Part shown: one piece after another, positions 16,379 through 25,510 of the stretch
How the letters are laid out: each line of letters begins with the position of its first letter
Numbering within the stretch: position 1 is the first letter of the stretch
Assembly (NCBI GenBank): GCA_051648105.1
Contig: JBOFEN010000101.1
Span: forward strand, 1-64,000
From: UBA7332 sp051648105
Lineage (GTDB): Bacteria > Bacteroidota > Bacteroidia > Bacteroidales > UBA7332
Direction: 5' to 3'
Length of the DNA stretch: 64,000 nucleotides
The notes under the pieces: generated by a model
Database searches by the model: none
Told to the model about the DNA's origin: nothing
The model's input: the letters and a program-made list of their open reading frames with translations, nothing else
Position numbers and translations under genes: made by a program

Positions 16379-18019
16379 TTACATCATTCCACCCATGCCG
16401 CCCATTCCTGGAGCCATAGCTGGAGCTGCTGCTGCACCTTCCTCTTTTTTCTCAACAATAACACACTCAGTAGTCAAGAACATACCAGCTATTGAAGCTG
16501 CATTCTCTAGTGCTACACGAGTAACTTTAGCTGGATCGATAACTCCATTGGCAACAAGATCCTGGAACTCGTCAGTACGAGCATTGTATCCGAATGAACC
16601 AGCGCCTTCGCGTACCTTCTGAACAATAACTGCACCCTCAACACCAGCGTTGAAAGCAATCTGACGAAGAGGCTCTTCGATGGCACGTTTAACGATCTCG
16701 ATACCTGTAGTCTCATCTTCGTTGTCACCTTTAAGTCCTTCAAGTGCTGCAATAGCACGGATATATGCAGTACCACCACCAGGGACAGTACCCTCTTCGA
16801 TAGCAGCGCGAGTAGCACAAAGAGCATCGTCTACACGATCCTTCTTCTCTTTCATTTCAACCTCAGATGCAGCACCTACATAAAGAACAGCAACACCACC
16901 AGCCAATTTAGCTAAACGCTCTTGAAGCTTTTCGCGGTCGTAGTCTGAGGTTGTAGCCTCGATCTGACCTTTGATCTGCTGTACTCTGTTTGCTATCATA
17001 TCCTGTTGACCACCACCATTTACTATGACAGTGTTCTCTTTGTTTACAGTGATTTTCTCTGCACGACCACACATATCAAGAGTGGCTTGAGCAAGAGTAA
17101 GACCTTTCTCCTCAGAGATAACAATAGCACCAGTAAGGATAGCTATATCCTCTAGCATCTCTTTGCGGCGATCGCCAAAGCCTGGAGCTTTAACAGCACA
17201 GATCTTCAATGAACCGCGAAGACGGTTAACAACCAAAGTAGCCAAAGCTTCGCTATCTACATCTTCAGCGATGATCAATAGAGGACGACCAGACTGAACT
17301 GATCCCTCCAAGATAGGAAGCATATCCTTAAGTACAGATATCTTTTTGTCGAACAGAAGGATCATCGGATTCTCCATCTCAACCTCCATCTTCTCTGTGT
17401 TTGTAGCAAAGTATGGAGAGATATATCCACGGTCGAACTGCATACCTTCAACTACCTCTACAGTAGTCTCTGTACCTTTAGCCTCTTCAACAGTGATCAC
17501 ACCATCTTTTGTTACTTTACGCATAGCTTGAGCAATAAGAGAACCAATCTCTTGATCGTTGTTTGCCGAAATACGAGCAACACTCTCAATCTTACCAAAG
17601 TCATCAGAAACCTCTACAGCTTGTGACTTGATGCTCTCAACAACTTTAGTTACAGCCTTGTCAATACCACGCTTAAGATCCATTGGATTAGCACCTGCGG
17701 TAACGTTTTTCATACCCACACCGATGATTGATTGTGCCAATACTGTTGCAGTAGTGGTACCATCACCAGCATCATCACCAGTTTTAGATGCAACTTCCTT
17801 AACAAGTTGAGCACCCATGTTTTGGTAAGGATCAGATAGTTCAATCTCCTTGGCTACAGAGACTCCATCTTTAGTGATGTGAGGAGCACCAAATTTTTTC
17901 TCGATGATAACATTGCGACCTTTAGGCCCTAGTGTTACTTTTACTGCATTAGCCAACTCGTCAACCCCTTTTTTTAGAAGGTCACGAGCATCCATATTAT
18001 ATTTTATCTCTTTAGACAT
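16379..18019 (-). CDS. groEL: Chaperonin GroEL (60 kDa)
   Basis: 546 residues, the usual length. Forms the 14-mer that folds proteins with GroES in an ATP-driven cycle. Visible landmarks are the N-terminal MSKEIKYNMDARDLLKKGV, the ATP-binding block GDGTTTATVLAQ, the apical-domain stretch with GYISPYFATN, and the C-terminal Gly-Met tail GMGGMGGMM. It lies 30 bp downstream of groES on the same strand, the classic order, and ends at a shared terminator. Confidence 0.99.
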   Translation of the reverse strand: MSKEIKYNMDARDLLKKGVDELANAVKVTLGPKGRNVIIEKKFGAPHITKDGVSVAKEIELSDPYQNMGAQLVKEVASKTGDDAGDGTTTATVLAQSIIGVGMKNVTAGANPMDLKRGIDKAVTKVVESIKSQAVEVSDDFGKIESVARISANNDQEIGSLIAQAMRKVTKDGVITVEEAKGTETTVEVVEGMQFDRGYISPYFATNTEKMEVEMENPMILLFDKKISVLKDMLPILEGSVQSGRPLLIIAEDVDSEALATLVVNRLRGSLKICAVKAPGFGDRRKEMLEDIAILTGAIVISEEKGLTLAQATLDMCGRAEKITVNKENTVIVNGGGQQDMIANRVQQIKGQIEATTSDYDREKLQERLAKLAGGVAVLYVGAASEVEMKEKKDRVDDALCATRAAIEEGTVPGGGTAYIRAIAALEGLKGDNEDETTGIEIVKRAIEEPLRQIAFNAGVEGAVIVQKVREGAGSFGYNARTDEFQDLVANGVIDPAKVTRVALENAASIAGMFLTTECVIVEKKEEGAAAAPAMAPGMGGMGGMM

Positions 18020-18049
18020 AGTATATTCCTTTATTTAGTTATTCAATAA

Positions 18050-18319
18050 TTAGATAGTAGCCAAGATATCCGATTGGCGCATGATAAGAAGTTTCTCACC
18101 TTCTACCTCAATCTCAGTACCAGCAAATTTGCCATACAAAACAGTCTCACCAACTTTAAGAACCATCTCCTCATCTTTTGTTCCTTGGCCAACAGCCAGA
18201 ACCTCACCCTTTAGTGGCTTTTCTTTAGCTGAATCAGGGATAATGATTCCACCGATAGTCTTCTCTTCTGCAGCGGCTGGTCTAACCAGTACTCTATCTG
18301 CCAATGGTTTGATTTTCAT
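18050..18319 (-). CDS. groES: Co-chaperonin GroES (10 kDa)
   Basis: 89 residues, starting MKIKPLADRVLVRP. The mobile loop region EEKTIGGIIIPDSAKEKP and the dome and C-terminal strands (EGEKLLIMRQSDILATI) are intact. It caps the GroEL ring. First gene of the groES-groEL operon. Confidence 0.99.
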   Translation of the reverse strand: MKIKPLADRVLVRPAAAEEKTIGGIIIPDSAKEKPLKGEVLAVGQGTKDEEMVLKVGETVLYGKFAGTEIEVEGEKLLIMRQSDILATI

Positions 18320-18381
18320 AATTTTTATATGTTATGCTATTGTTTATAATTCTATACTTTCTAATTTAGCAATCACTATGC

Positions 18382-18412
18382 CAAATATGTGGATTGTAAC
18401 AAAAGGGTACAA
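18382..18412 (-). promoter_or_regulatory. Probable groESL promoter (TTG-N20-CATATTTG)
   Basis: On the minus strand a TTG at 18412-18410 stands 20 bases before CATATTTG at 18389-18382, one base off TAnnTTTG, with the usual Bacteroidota -33/-7 spacing. The leader to groES is about 60 bases. No CIRCE-type inverted repeat (TTAGCACTC-N9-GAGTGCTAA) is seen. Confidence 0.45.
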
Positions 18413-18525
18413 TTAGCGACATAATGACAGATGAATACTGACAATGTAATTAATTATGGAGCAGAGTGAACACTATTGCTTAGGCTATTGTTGAAGTAAA
18501 TAAACACAAATCAGAGATATAAACT

Positions 18526-19053
18526 ATGTACAGATTCTATTCAAGTTTGGGAGCTCCTATCACACGAAGCATACTCTCTATAGCTGCGGGTGTCAGCTTT
18601 CTTGTTTGGCCAGAGGCAAGCCAGAGATTAATCGTTATAATTCTAGGGGCACTTCTACTGTTGTCCGGGGTTATTCCATTAATATATTCATACTTTAAAC
18701 GTCAAAACTTCCCACCGGAGGCTATATTGAGCTTCACGCTAGGGGTGTTGATTGTAATGTTTCCAAGTTTCTTTGTAAACTTCTTCTACCTTTTTCTAGG
18801 ATTTTTGCTTCTTATAGCCTCTGTTGGTCAGTTGGCTATTCTTGTTCAATCTAGCAGAAAAGGAATAGAGAGAAAGGGATATCTATATATATTCCCGCTA
18901 ATAGTGTTTATTGGTTCAGTATTGGTTATTTGGAATCCATTTGCTGCGGCTACAGCTGTAACAAAGGTGTTTGGTATCTTTGCTATATTCTATGGTGTGA
19001 CTGAACTTTATAGTTATGCTTCGGTGAGACATCATCAAGAGTTGCCAGATTAA
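18526..19053 (+). CDS. DUF308/HdeD-like integral membrane protein
   Basis: 175 residues with about six hydrophobic segments, arranged as three pairs, the pattern of the DUF308 (HdeD) family. Examples are RLIVIILGALLLLSGVIPLI and FVNFFYLFLGFLLLIASVG. HdeD is linked to acid tolerance in enterobacteria; in Bacteroidota the role is unknown. Single gene between the groESL promoter region and a strong terminator. The start ATG 18526 leaves an N-terminus of about 13 residues before the first membrane span. Confidence 0.75.
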   Translation: MYRFYSSLGAPITRSILSIAAGVSFLVWPEASQRLIVIILGALLLLSGVIPLIYSYFKRQNFPPEAILSFTLGVLIVMFPSFFVNFFYLFLGFLLLIASVGQLAILVQSSRKGIERKGYLYIFPLIVFIGSVLVIWNPFAAATAVTKVFGIFAIFYGVTELYSYASVRHHQELPD

Positions 19054-19078
19054 GATTTATTTGACAATATAATTCTAT

Positions 19079-19134
19079 GCGACAACATATACCACTCATA
19101 CTATTTGGGTGGTATATGTTGTCGCTTTTTTTTT
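19079..19134 (+). terminator. Intrinsic terminator after the DUF308 gene
   Basis: Stem GCGACAACATATACCAC / GTGGTATATGTTGTCGC (17 bp, perfect) followed by nine T. Confidence 0.93.
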
Positions 19135-19173
19135 CTTTATATATAGTTGAACATCAGCTTAGCTCAAAAGCAT

Positions 19174-19181
19174 TACCTTTG
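19174..19181 (+). promoter_or_regulatory. -7 box (TACCTTTG) of the FAD dehydrogenase gene
   Basis: Perfect TAnnTTTG, 29 bases before the ATG at 19211 and just after the preceding terminator. Confidence 0.5.
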
Positions 19182-19210
19182 CATAATAGATTAATATAGT
19201 AAAATATAAT

Positions 19211-20767
19211 ATGATAAAAGAACTCCAACTGCGAGTGCTACCCAAAATAGCAGCATCAGAGGATGCACTTAAAGAGTATCTCTCAAATGAACATTCCGTA
19301 GAGATTAAACAAATTAAAGCGGTTCGTATCTTAAAGAGATCGATAGATGCAAGACAGCGACAAGTGATGATAAACCTTAAAGTGAATATGTTTATCAATG
19401 AACTTCCTGTTGGAGAGGAGTATAGCTCCATAGAGTGTCGTGATGTTAGCTCTGCCCCATCGGTAATTGTTGTTGGGGCTGGTCCTGCTGGTCTTTTTGC
19501 TGCACTAAGACTAATAGAGGATGGATTGCGTCCTATAGTGATTGAGCGTGGTAAGTCAGTAACTGAGAGAAAGAGAGATATTGCACTTATTAGTCGTGAG
19601 CATATTGTTGATCCAGAGTCGAACTATAGCTTTGGAGAGGGGGGGGCTGGTGCCTTCTCGGACGGGAAATTATATACTCGTAGCAAAAAGCGCGGATCTG
19701 TTGATAGAGTTCTAAATATTCTATGTCAACATGGGGCTTCTACTTCTATTCTTGTTGATGCCCATCCGCATATTGGTACGGATAAGTTGCCTCGTGTAAT
19801 ATCTAATATTAGAGAAACAATCATCTCATGTGGTGGAGAGGTTCATTTTAATACAAGAATGGAGAGGCTCATTATAGAGAACGATGAGGTGAGGGGTGTT
19901 GTTTGTAATGATGATACTAGCTACAGTGGTAAGGTGATTCTTGCAACTGGTCACTCGGCTCGCGACGTATATAGACATCTGCATGAGTCGGAGGTGTTAA
20001 TTGAGTCAAAGGCTATTGCTGTTGGTGTTCGTCTAGAGCATCCTCAGGAGTTGATCGATCAGATTCAGTATCATAGCAAGGATGGTCGTGGTGAGTATCT
20101 TCCTGCAGCTGAGTATAGCTTTGTGGCTCAATCTAAGGATAGGGGTGTTTATAGCTTCTGTATGTGTCCGGGTGGTGTGGTTGTTCCAGCTGCAACAGGC
20201 CCTAATCAGGTAGTAGTTAATGGTATGTCTTCATCTAATAGGGGGTCTCGTTGGGCAAACTCTGGTATGGTGGTAGAGGTTCGTCCAGAGGATTTACCAT
20301 CACATCACACAGAGCATGGTGCACTATCTATGCTATCTTTCCAAGAGGAGTTAGAGCGTAATTGTTGGCAAAATGGGGGTATGAAGCAGACAGCTCCTGC
20401 TCAGCGTATGGTTGAGTTTGTAAATAAGAGGCTTTCAGGTACGCTTCCAGAGAGTTCTTACACTCCAGGTCTTTTATCTTCACCGCTTCACTTTTGGATG
20501 CCTGATTTCGTGACTGATAGACTCCGCGAAGGGTTCAAGAGATTTGGAAAGATGTCTCATGGGTTCTTGACAGATGATGCAGTGATGATAGGTGTTGAGA
20601 GTCGTACTTCATCGCCTGTTAGGATTCCTCGCGATAGAGAAACTCTACAACATGTAATGATCAAAGGACTATATCCTTGTGGAGAGGGTGCTGGTTATGC
20701 GGGTGGTATTGTTTCAGCTGCAATAGATGGTGAGCGCTGTGCAGAGGCTCTTGCCGCTACATTATAG
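19211..20767 (+). CDS. FAD-dependent dehydrogenase, COG2509-like
   Basis: 518 residues. After an N-terminal ~75-residue domain comes the Rossmann dinucleotide fold VVGAGPAGLFAALRL (GxGxxG) for FAD. Further signs are SFGEGGAGAFSDGKLYTRSK and a C-terminal FAD-contact block YPCGEGAGYAGGIVSAAIDG. This matches the uncharacterised COG2509 dehydrogenases (geranylgeranyl reductase-like FAD fold), widespread in Bacteroidota; the substrate is unknown. A single-gene unit: its own -7 box before and a bidirectional terminator after. Confidence 0.85.
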   Translation: MIKELQLRVLPKIAASEDALKEYLSNEHSVEIKQIKAVRILKRSIDARQRQVMINLKVNMFINELPVGEEYSSIECRDVSSAPSVIVVGAGPAGLFAALRLIEDGLRPIVIERGKSVTERKRDIALISREHIVDPESNYSFGEGGAGAFSDGKLYTRSKKRGSVDRVLNILCQHGASTSILVDAHPHIGTDKLPRVISNIRETIISCGGEVHFNTRMERLIIENDEVRGVVCNDDTSYSGKVILATGHSARDVYRHLHESEVLIESKAIAVGVRLEHPQELIDQIQYHSKDGRGEYLPAAEYSFVAQSKDRGVYSFCMCPGGVVVPAATGPNQVVVNGMSSSNRGSRWANSGMVVEVRPEDLPSHHTEHGALSMLSFQEELERNCWQNGGMKQTAPAQRMVEFVNKRLSGTLPESSYTPGLLSSPLHFWMPDFVTDRLREGFKRFGKMSHGFLTDDAVMIGVESRTSSPVRIPRDRETLQHVMIKGLYPCGEGAGYAGGIVSAAIDGERCAEALAATL

Positions 20768-20778
20768 GAAAAAATAGC

Positions 20779-20814
20779 AGAGGCTACACACTTCATTTTC
20801 AGTGTGTAGCCTCT
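20779..20814. terminator. Bidirectional terminator
   Basis: Perfect 14-bp stem AGAGGCTACACACT / AGTGTGTAGCCTCT with an 8-base loop, between two converging genes. Upstream A-rich sequence (GGAAAAAATAGC) gives T on the minus strand. Confidence 0.8.
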
Positions 20815-20858
20815 CAAGTATAACAAAAAACACAAAAAAACACAAAAAAACGAGTCTG

Positions 20859-21464
20859 TCATAAATATATGTCATTAACCTCGCCTGTCAATTGGCGGGC
20901 TACAAGCCTAATATCCATAAGCATCTTCTCCCTCTCCTCATTTGAGCAGCTGGTAACACCCCCAAAAAAGTGGTGTGTAATATTTTGGATTCCACAAAAC
21001 TTGAATATTCCCACATCCATTGTCTGCTCCATCGCCACAAGCATTCCTCTCTCTTGGTATACCTGTCTAGGCGTACCCATAGGTGTGAGTATAACTACTC
21101 GTTTGGATGAGAGTTTACCAACTATGCCATTCTTTGTAGATTCATAAGCAAAGCCATAAGAGAACACCCGGTCAATGTATCCTTTAACAATGGCAGGTAG
21201 ACCTGTCCACCATATAGGGTATATGAAGGTTATAACGTCGGCCCAGGAGACAAGATCTTGCTCCTCTTTGACATCACTCTGGACTTTGCCTGCAAAAATT
21301 GCTTCAAAATCTTTTGCTGAAAGTACTGGATTAAATCCAATCTCATAGAGGTCTCTAACTTTAACCTCATTGCCTTGTCCTAACAATACTCCAGAAAACT
21401 CCTTGAGAATAGCATGACTAAAACTCTTTGGATTTGGATGCGAAAATATTACTAAGTGTTTCAT
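20859..21464 (-). CDS. NAD(P)H-quinone oxidoreductase-like flavoprotein (Flavodoxin_2 family)
   Basis: 201 residues. The start MKHLVIFSHPNPKSFSHAIL is the FMN/FAD phosphate-binding loop of the Flavodoxin_2 family (MdaB, KefF, NQO-like). The later WADVITFIYPIWWTGLPAIV block contacts the isoalloxazine ring, and GYIDRVFSYGFAY follows as in KefF-type quinone reductases. Likely a cytosolic two-electron quinone reductase protecting from redox cycling. Monocistronic, converging with the FAD dehydrogenase. Confidence 0.85.
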   Translation of the reverse strand: MKHLVIFSHPNPKSFSHAILKEFSGVLLGQGNEVKVRDLYEIGFNPVLSAKDFEAIFAGKVQSDVKEEQDLVSWADVITFIYPIWWTGLPAIVKGYIDRVFSYGFAYESTKNGIVGKLSSKRVVILTPMGTPRQVYQERGMLVAMEQTMDVGIFKFCGIQNITHHFFGGVTSCSNEEREKMLMDIRLVARQLTGEVNDIYL

Positions 21465-21557
21465 AATGCGACATAACTCTAAATGTACTCATTAATGGTA
21501 GAACAACTTAGTAGCTCCTTTGTTCATCTACTATATTTCAAGCTAAGAAAAAAGAGT

Positions 21558-21565
21558 TACCTTTG
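21558..21565 (+). promoter_or_regulatory. -7 box (TACCTTTG) upstream of porQ
   Basis: Perfect TAnnTTTG, 71 bases before the porQ ATG, in the divergent region with the flavoprotein gene. Confidence 0.5.
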
Positions 21566-21636
21566 GAGCTTAAATGCAACAGTTAGATATTAAATTATCT
21601 CCAACGAAATAGATCTCAAAACTTAAGTTGTAACTC

Positions 21637-22665
21637 ATGAATAAATATACCACACTGCTTATTAGCCTACTTTTGAGTGCCACCACCTTAGAGGCAGAGG
21701 GAAGAGATAAGGGGTTTGAATTCTTGAATCTTCCTCATTCGGCTCAAGTAGCAGCATTAGGTAGTACGAATGTCTCTTTTACGAGTGATGAGATATCTAT
21801 AGCATTAGAGAATCCCGGTCTTCTTTCGCCAGACAAACACCACCAACAACTATCATTAAACTATACGAACTATGCAGCTGACATAAATATGGGTAGCTTT
21901 ATTTATGGGCAGTTTATTGGCTATCGTGGTGCTTGGGCTGTTGGTGCTACCTATCTTGATTATGGAACATTCCAGGAGAGAACAGCTGAGGATATTTTTC
22001 TGGGTGAGTTTTCTGCAAGAGATCTAGCAATTCAGGGTACATACTCCTATCAACTAACAAATACAATTAGGGCGGGGGTAACAGCTAAGCTGCTATATTC
22101 GGGTTATGAGAGGTACTCTGCCTGGGGGCTTGCCGCTGATCTTGGCTTGAGTTATGTTCATCCTCAGGGCAATTTTACTGCTGGTTTGGTATTCAAGAAC
22201 TTGGGTGGTGAGATGAAAAGTTTTGAGAATGAAAATCAACTAATGCCTTGGGATATACAACTTGGGCTTTCTCACAAGATGAGGCATGCACCTTTTAGGT
22301 TTCACCTTACAGCATGGCAACTAAATAGATGGGATATGAGTGTTTATCGTCAGAAAGATAGTAACTCATTCGGTGAGGATCAAGAGGAGCCTAAGAGGGA
22401 TAATTTTTTCCTTACTATGGCTAAGCACTTGGTGTTTGGTATTGACTTTGTCCCATCGGATAACTTCTATATATCGGTTGGTTTTAATCCAAAGGCTCAA
22501 GCTGATTTTGCAATTCAGAATAGAAAAGGAATTTATGGATTCTCATTTGGTACGGGATTGCGATTGAAGCAGTTTCAGATTGGGATGACCTATTTTCAAA
22601 GAAATCCTGGAGGTGGTAATTTCATGCTTGGGGTGACAACTAGTTTTGAGAAATTTAAATTGTAA
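21637..22665 (+). CDS. porQ: Type IX secretion system protein PorQ
   Basis: 342 residues with a signal peptide (MNKYTTLLISLLLSATTLEA) and a barrel-type body of the PorV/PorQ family. The typical N-terminal block FLNLPHSAQVAALGSTNVSF leads to IALENPGLLS, and strands such as AWAVGATYLDYGTFQE follow. PorQ is an outer-membrane component of the type IX system and belongs to the attachment complex that anchors secreted cargo. It is followed at 15 bp by cmk and then ispH, an order common in Bacteroidota, which supports the call. Confidence 0.85.
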   Translation: MNKYTTLLISLLLSATTLEAEGRDKGFEFLNLPHSAQVAALGSTNVSFTSDEISIALENPGLLSPDKHHQQLSLNYTNYAADINMGSFIYGQFIGYRGAWAVGATYLDYGTFQERTAEDIFLGEFSARDLAIQGTYSYQLTNTIRAGVTAKLLYSGYERYSAWGLAADLGLSYVHPQGNFTAGLVFKNLGGEMKSFENENQLMPWDIQLGLSHKMRHAPFRFHLTAWQLNRWDMSVYRQKDSNSFGEDQEEPKRDNFFLTMAKHLVFGIDFVPSDNFYISVGFNPKAQADFAIQNRKGIYGFSFGTGLRLKQFQIGMTYFQRNPGGGNFMLGVTTSFEKFKL

Positions 22666-22680
22666 TACAGTAAATAAGTG

Positions 22681-23376
22681 ATGAAGAATAAGATAACTAT
22701 TGCCATTGATGGCTTCTCATCGTGTGGTAAAAGTACAATGGCCAAAGAGTTAGCAAAGAGTTTAGGCTATATTTATGTTGATAGTGGAGCTATGTATAGA
22801 GCTATTACTCTATATGCGCTTCGTAATGACATAATCTCTGACTCTGGTGAGATAGATATAGAGAGATTAGAGGGTGAAATGGATAATATTGAGATCTCAT
22901 TTAAATTTAATAGTGAGACTCAACGCCCAGATACATATCTTAATGGAGTTCTTGTTGAGGGTGACATTAGATTGATGGAGGTGTCAAATAGTGTCAGCCA
23001 CATTGCCGCAATTGGTTTTGTTCGTAAAGCTCTCGTTGAGATGCAGCAGGCAATGGGTAAGGAGAAGGGTATTGTAATGGATGGTAGGGACATCGGTACA
23101 GTAGTCTTTCCTGATGCAGAGCTTAAGATCTATGTTATTGCCTCTGCGCAGGTGAGAGCTCAGCGTAGATATGACGAACTAACGGCCAAAGGTGAAGTGG
23201 TTAATTTTGATGAGATACTTGCGAATGTGGTTGAACGTGATAATATTGATATGAATCGCCGAGAGAGTCCATTGCGTCAGGCTGATGATGCTCTCGTTCT
23301 GGATAACTCAGATATCACAATTGAACAACAGAATCGTTGGTTGATAGAGCAGGTGGAGAGATTAACTAAAGCATAA
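22681..23376 (+). CDS. cmk: (d)CMP kinase
   Basis: 231 residues. Phosphorylates CMP and dCMP with ATP. P-loop IDGFSSCGKSTMAKELAKSL, the NMP-binding VDSGAMYRAITLYALR, and the MDGRDIGTVVFPDAELKIYV block are all present. Length matches the family (about 225-230). I take ATG 22681; a GTG just before it is in frame. Second gene of porQ-cmk-ispH; ispH follows after 8 bp. Confidence 0.97.
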   Translation: MKNKITIAIDGFSSCGKSTMAKELAKSLGYIYVDSGAMYRAITLYALRNDIISDSGEIDIERLEGEMDNIEISFKFNSETQRPDTYLNGVLVEGDIRLMEVSNSVSHIAAIGFVRKALVEMQQAMGKEKGIVMDGRDIGTVVFPDAELKIYVIASAQVRAQRRYDELTAKGEVVNFDEILANVVERDNIDMNRRESPLRQADDALVLDNSDITIEQQNRWLIEQVERLTKA

Positions 23377-23384
23377 CTATAGAT

Positions 23385-24263
23385 ATGAAAAAAGTAGAGA
23401 TAGATAATGGATCAGGATTCTGCTTTGGTGTAGTAAATGCTATTAATAAAGCAGAGGAGTCACTTGAAAAAGGGCTTAAACTTTCTTCTCTTGGTGATAT
23501 TGTGCACAATGGTAGAGAGGTTGAGAGACTTGAGAAAAGAGGTCTCTCTACGATCAATCACCAACAGCTCTTTTCAATGCAAAACAGCTGTGTTCTTCTA
23601 AGAGCTCATGGTGAACCTCCTGCTACTTATGAGTATGCTCGTAGCAATGGGATAGAGCTTATTGATGCTACTTGCCCTGTCGTTCTAAGGCTTCAGAAAA
23701 GAATAAATCAGAAGTATAATCAGCTATTAGGTAGCAATGTTCAGATAGCTATCTATGGTAAGCATGGTCATGCTGAGGTTGTTGGATTGGTCGGTCAGAC
23801 TGATGATACGGCTGTAGTTATTGAGTCTATTGACGAGATAGAGAAGCTTGACTTCTCAAGGGGTATTTGTCTTTTTGCACAGACTACCAAATCTATTGAT
23901 GGATTCAATGCTTTGGTTGAAGAGATTAAGTGTCGAATTGATCAGGGTGTGACTTTTGAGTATTACGATACTATTTGTCGTCAGGTCTCAAACAGGATAC
24001 CTAATATTAGGGAGTTTGCTGCTAGGTTTGATCTTATTCTGTTTGTAAGTGGCAAGAAGAGCTCTAATGGTAAAGTACTATTTATGGAGTGTAAAGCCAT
24101 AAACCCAAACTCTAAGATGATCTCAGATGAGACGGAGCTTGACCCTCTCTGGATTGAGAATGCTGATAGTATTGGTATTTGTGGGGCAACCTCAACGCCT
24201 CGTTGGTTGATGGAGCAGGTTGAATGCTCAGTTAACTCCATCATCAATGGATCATATAAGTGA
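23385..24263 (+). CDS. ispH: 4-hydroxy-3-methylbut-2-enyl diphosphate reductase
   Basis: 292 residues. Last step of the MEP isoprenoid pathway, making IPP and DMAPP on a [4Fe-4S] cluster. The three cluster cysteines are Cys13 (GFCFGV), Cys97 (DATCPVV) and Cys198 (TICRQVSNR). Conserved His residues are present in VHNGREV and RAHGEPP, and the C-terminal GICGATSTPRWLMEQV is complete. Third gene of the porQ-cmk-ispH unit. Its 3' end overlaps by 12 bases the converging small membrane gene. Confidence 0.97.
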   Translation: MKKVEIDNGSGFCFGVVNAINKAEESLEKGLKLSSLGDIVHNGREVERLEKRGLSTINHQQLFSMQNSCVLLRAHGEPPATYEYARSNGIELIDATCPVVLRLQKRINQKYNQLLGSNVQIAIYGKHGHAEVVGLVGQTDDTAVVIESIDEIEKLDFSRGICLFAQTTKSIDGFNALVEEIKCRIDQGVTFEYYDTICRQVSNRIPNIREFAARFDLILFVSGKKSSNGKVLFMECKAINPNSKMISDETELDPLWIENADSIGICGATSTPRWLMEQVECSVNSIINGSYK

Positions 24264-24470
24264 TTCTATTGTAATAACTATTGAAGCAACGATTAATAGA
24301 GCTCCAAGAATGGAGTAAAATATACGCGCACCTATCCTTCCTAGTTGATCAACGAAGAAGGATGCGGTGCGCGTTTTGTAGAACCACTCCCAGTTAAGCA
24401 GTGCTGCCATTAGGGCTATTGCTCCAGGGAGTGCGAAAATAAATGCTGAGAAGTAGGGCTTAATGTCCAT
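24252..24470 (-). CDS. Small two-span membrane protein, Imm17-like
   Basis: 72 residues from ATG 24470 (a TTG ten codons earlier is also in frame). Two hydrophobic segments flank a central NWEWFYKTRTASFFVDQLGR, followed by IGARIFYSILGALLIV. The GR-x-GAR-x-FY-x-LG pattern resembles the Imm17 family (small membrane proteins found in some polymorphic-toxin loci), from memory and not checked. No toxin gene is next to it, so an immunity role is not supported by context. It overlaps the end of ispH tail to tail, with no terminator between. Confidence 0.6.
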   Translation of the reverse strand: MDIKPYFSAFIFALPGAIALMAALLNWEWFYKTRTASFFVDQLGRIGARIFYSILGALLIVASIVITIESLI

Positions 24471-24708
24471 ATCGGGATTATGCTTATTATTATATCTCAA
24501 AGATAGCTAGATATAGTAATAATTTAGCACTACTAGTGTAATAAAGTGAATTGATATGCTAGATGAAAGAGGGGTGTGATTTGAATATAAGCTATACTGA
24601 TCAATAAAATATACAGTAGTTTTATCTATCTAGCTCTTTTTGTCATACCACCTATATCTATACTCTTTTCTAACTACTATAGCCCCACCTTTCTCATATA
24701 TGTGTTCT

Positions 24709-25293
24709 TTAGAATTTCCATTGAAGAACGACTCTACTGTTCTTATATGTGACTAATATATTTTTTGTTAGTGTTATCTTGTTTGGCAATCCATTAAAGA
24801 TAGTCTCTATTACTTGTAGTAGAGCAAAGAACTTTACTAAGAATTGTACATCTGGCATATATTTGAGGTTGACAGGTGCATCTCGCATGAATTTAGGTGT
24901 TGGATCTAGCAGTTGCAATTTTGGGAAGTTGGATCTTTGGCTCTTGGAGTTACCTCCAATGTTTGCCATTTCAGTCCAACTGCTCTTCTTGTTTGTAACT
25001 TTCCAATTGTAATTTGGCAATAGAAGTGTTAGCCCACTAATAGAGGGCTCGATTTGGGAGCGGAAGCTCTTCATAAATTCATCAATAGAGCTGTTGCTGT
25101 TAAGGTCTATGCCATAGAAAGCGTCTAGGAGTGCCACTTGCTCAACAAAAGAGTATACTCCGGAAGGAGCTGAAACAGTAGTCGAGAGACCAAGTTCACT
25201 TAGGGCTATACTAAGTGAATCTGATGGTTGCACGGCCCAGCATCTTGCCCCCAGCGCAAAGCTGAATATTAAAGCCAAGATTAGGGATTTCAT
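24709..25293 (-). CDS. Exported protein of unknown function
   Basis: 194 residues with a signal peptide (MKSLILALIFSFALGARCWA). The mature part shows no repeat, metal motif or lipobox that I recognise. It holds a stretch PVNLKYMPDVQFLVKFFALL and ends in strands (ITLTKNILVTYKNSRVVLQW). It stands alone, with about 240 bases of gene-free AT-rich DNA on the 3' side and the recQ terminator on the 5' side. Confidence 0.55.
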   Translation of the reverse strand: MKSLILALIFSFALGARCWAVQPSDSLSIALSELGLSTTVSAPSGVYSFVEQVALLDAFYGIDLNSNSSIDEFMKSFRSQIEPSISGLTLLLPNYNWKVTNKKSSWTEMANIGGNSKSQRSNFPKLQLLDPTPKFMRDAPVNLKYMPDVQFLVKFFALLQVIETIFNGLPNKITLTKNILVTYKNSRVVLQWKF

Positions 25294-25413
25294 AATATAT
25301 TAATTTATCAGTTAATGCCCTTGTACCCTCACTTTAATAAAACATCTACAGAACTTTTTTGTTCTCCTTTAATACTCCATTTTTAGCTGTTATTGAGCAT
25401 AATGATACAATTA

Positions 25414-25468
25414 AACGAGATAAGGGGACAATGTTTAACAGAAGTAAACATTGTCCCCTTATCTCGTT
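25414..25468 (-). terminator. Strong terminator hairpin after recQ
   Basis: Perfect 24-bp inverted repeat whose arms start AACGAGATAAGGGGACAATG and end with its complement, loop 7 bases. It lies 43 bases beyond the recQ stop; on the minus strand it is followed by TTAATTG, so the T run is short. Confidence 0.75.
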
Positions 25469-25510
25469 ATATGATATATTGCTAAATAATATAGCTCAAT
25501 AGCAACTCAA

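Noticed and set aside
18320..18525. CIRCE operator ahead of groES
   Set aside because: No TTAGCACTC-type inverted repeat is present; only a -33/-7 promoter could be fitted.
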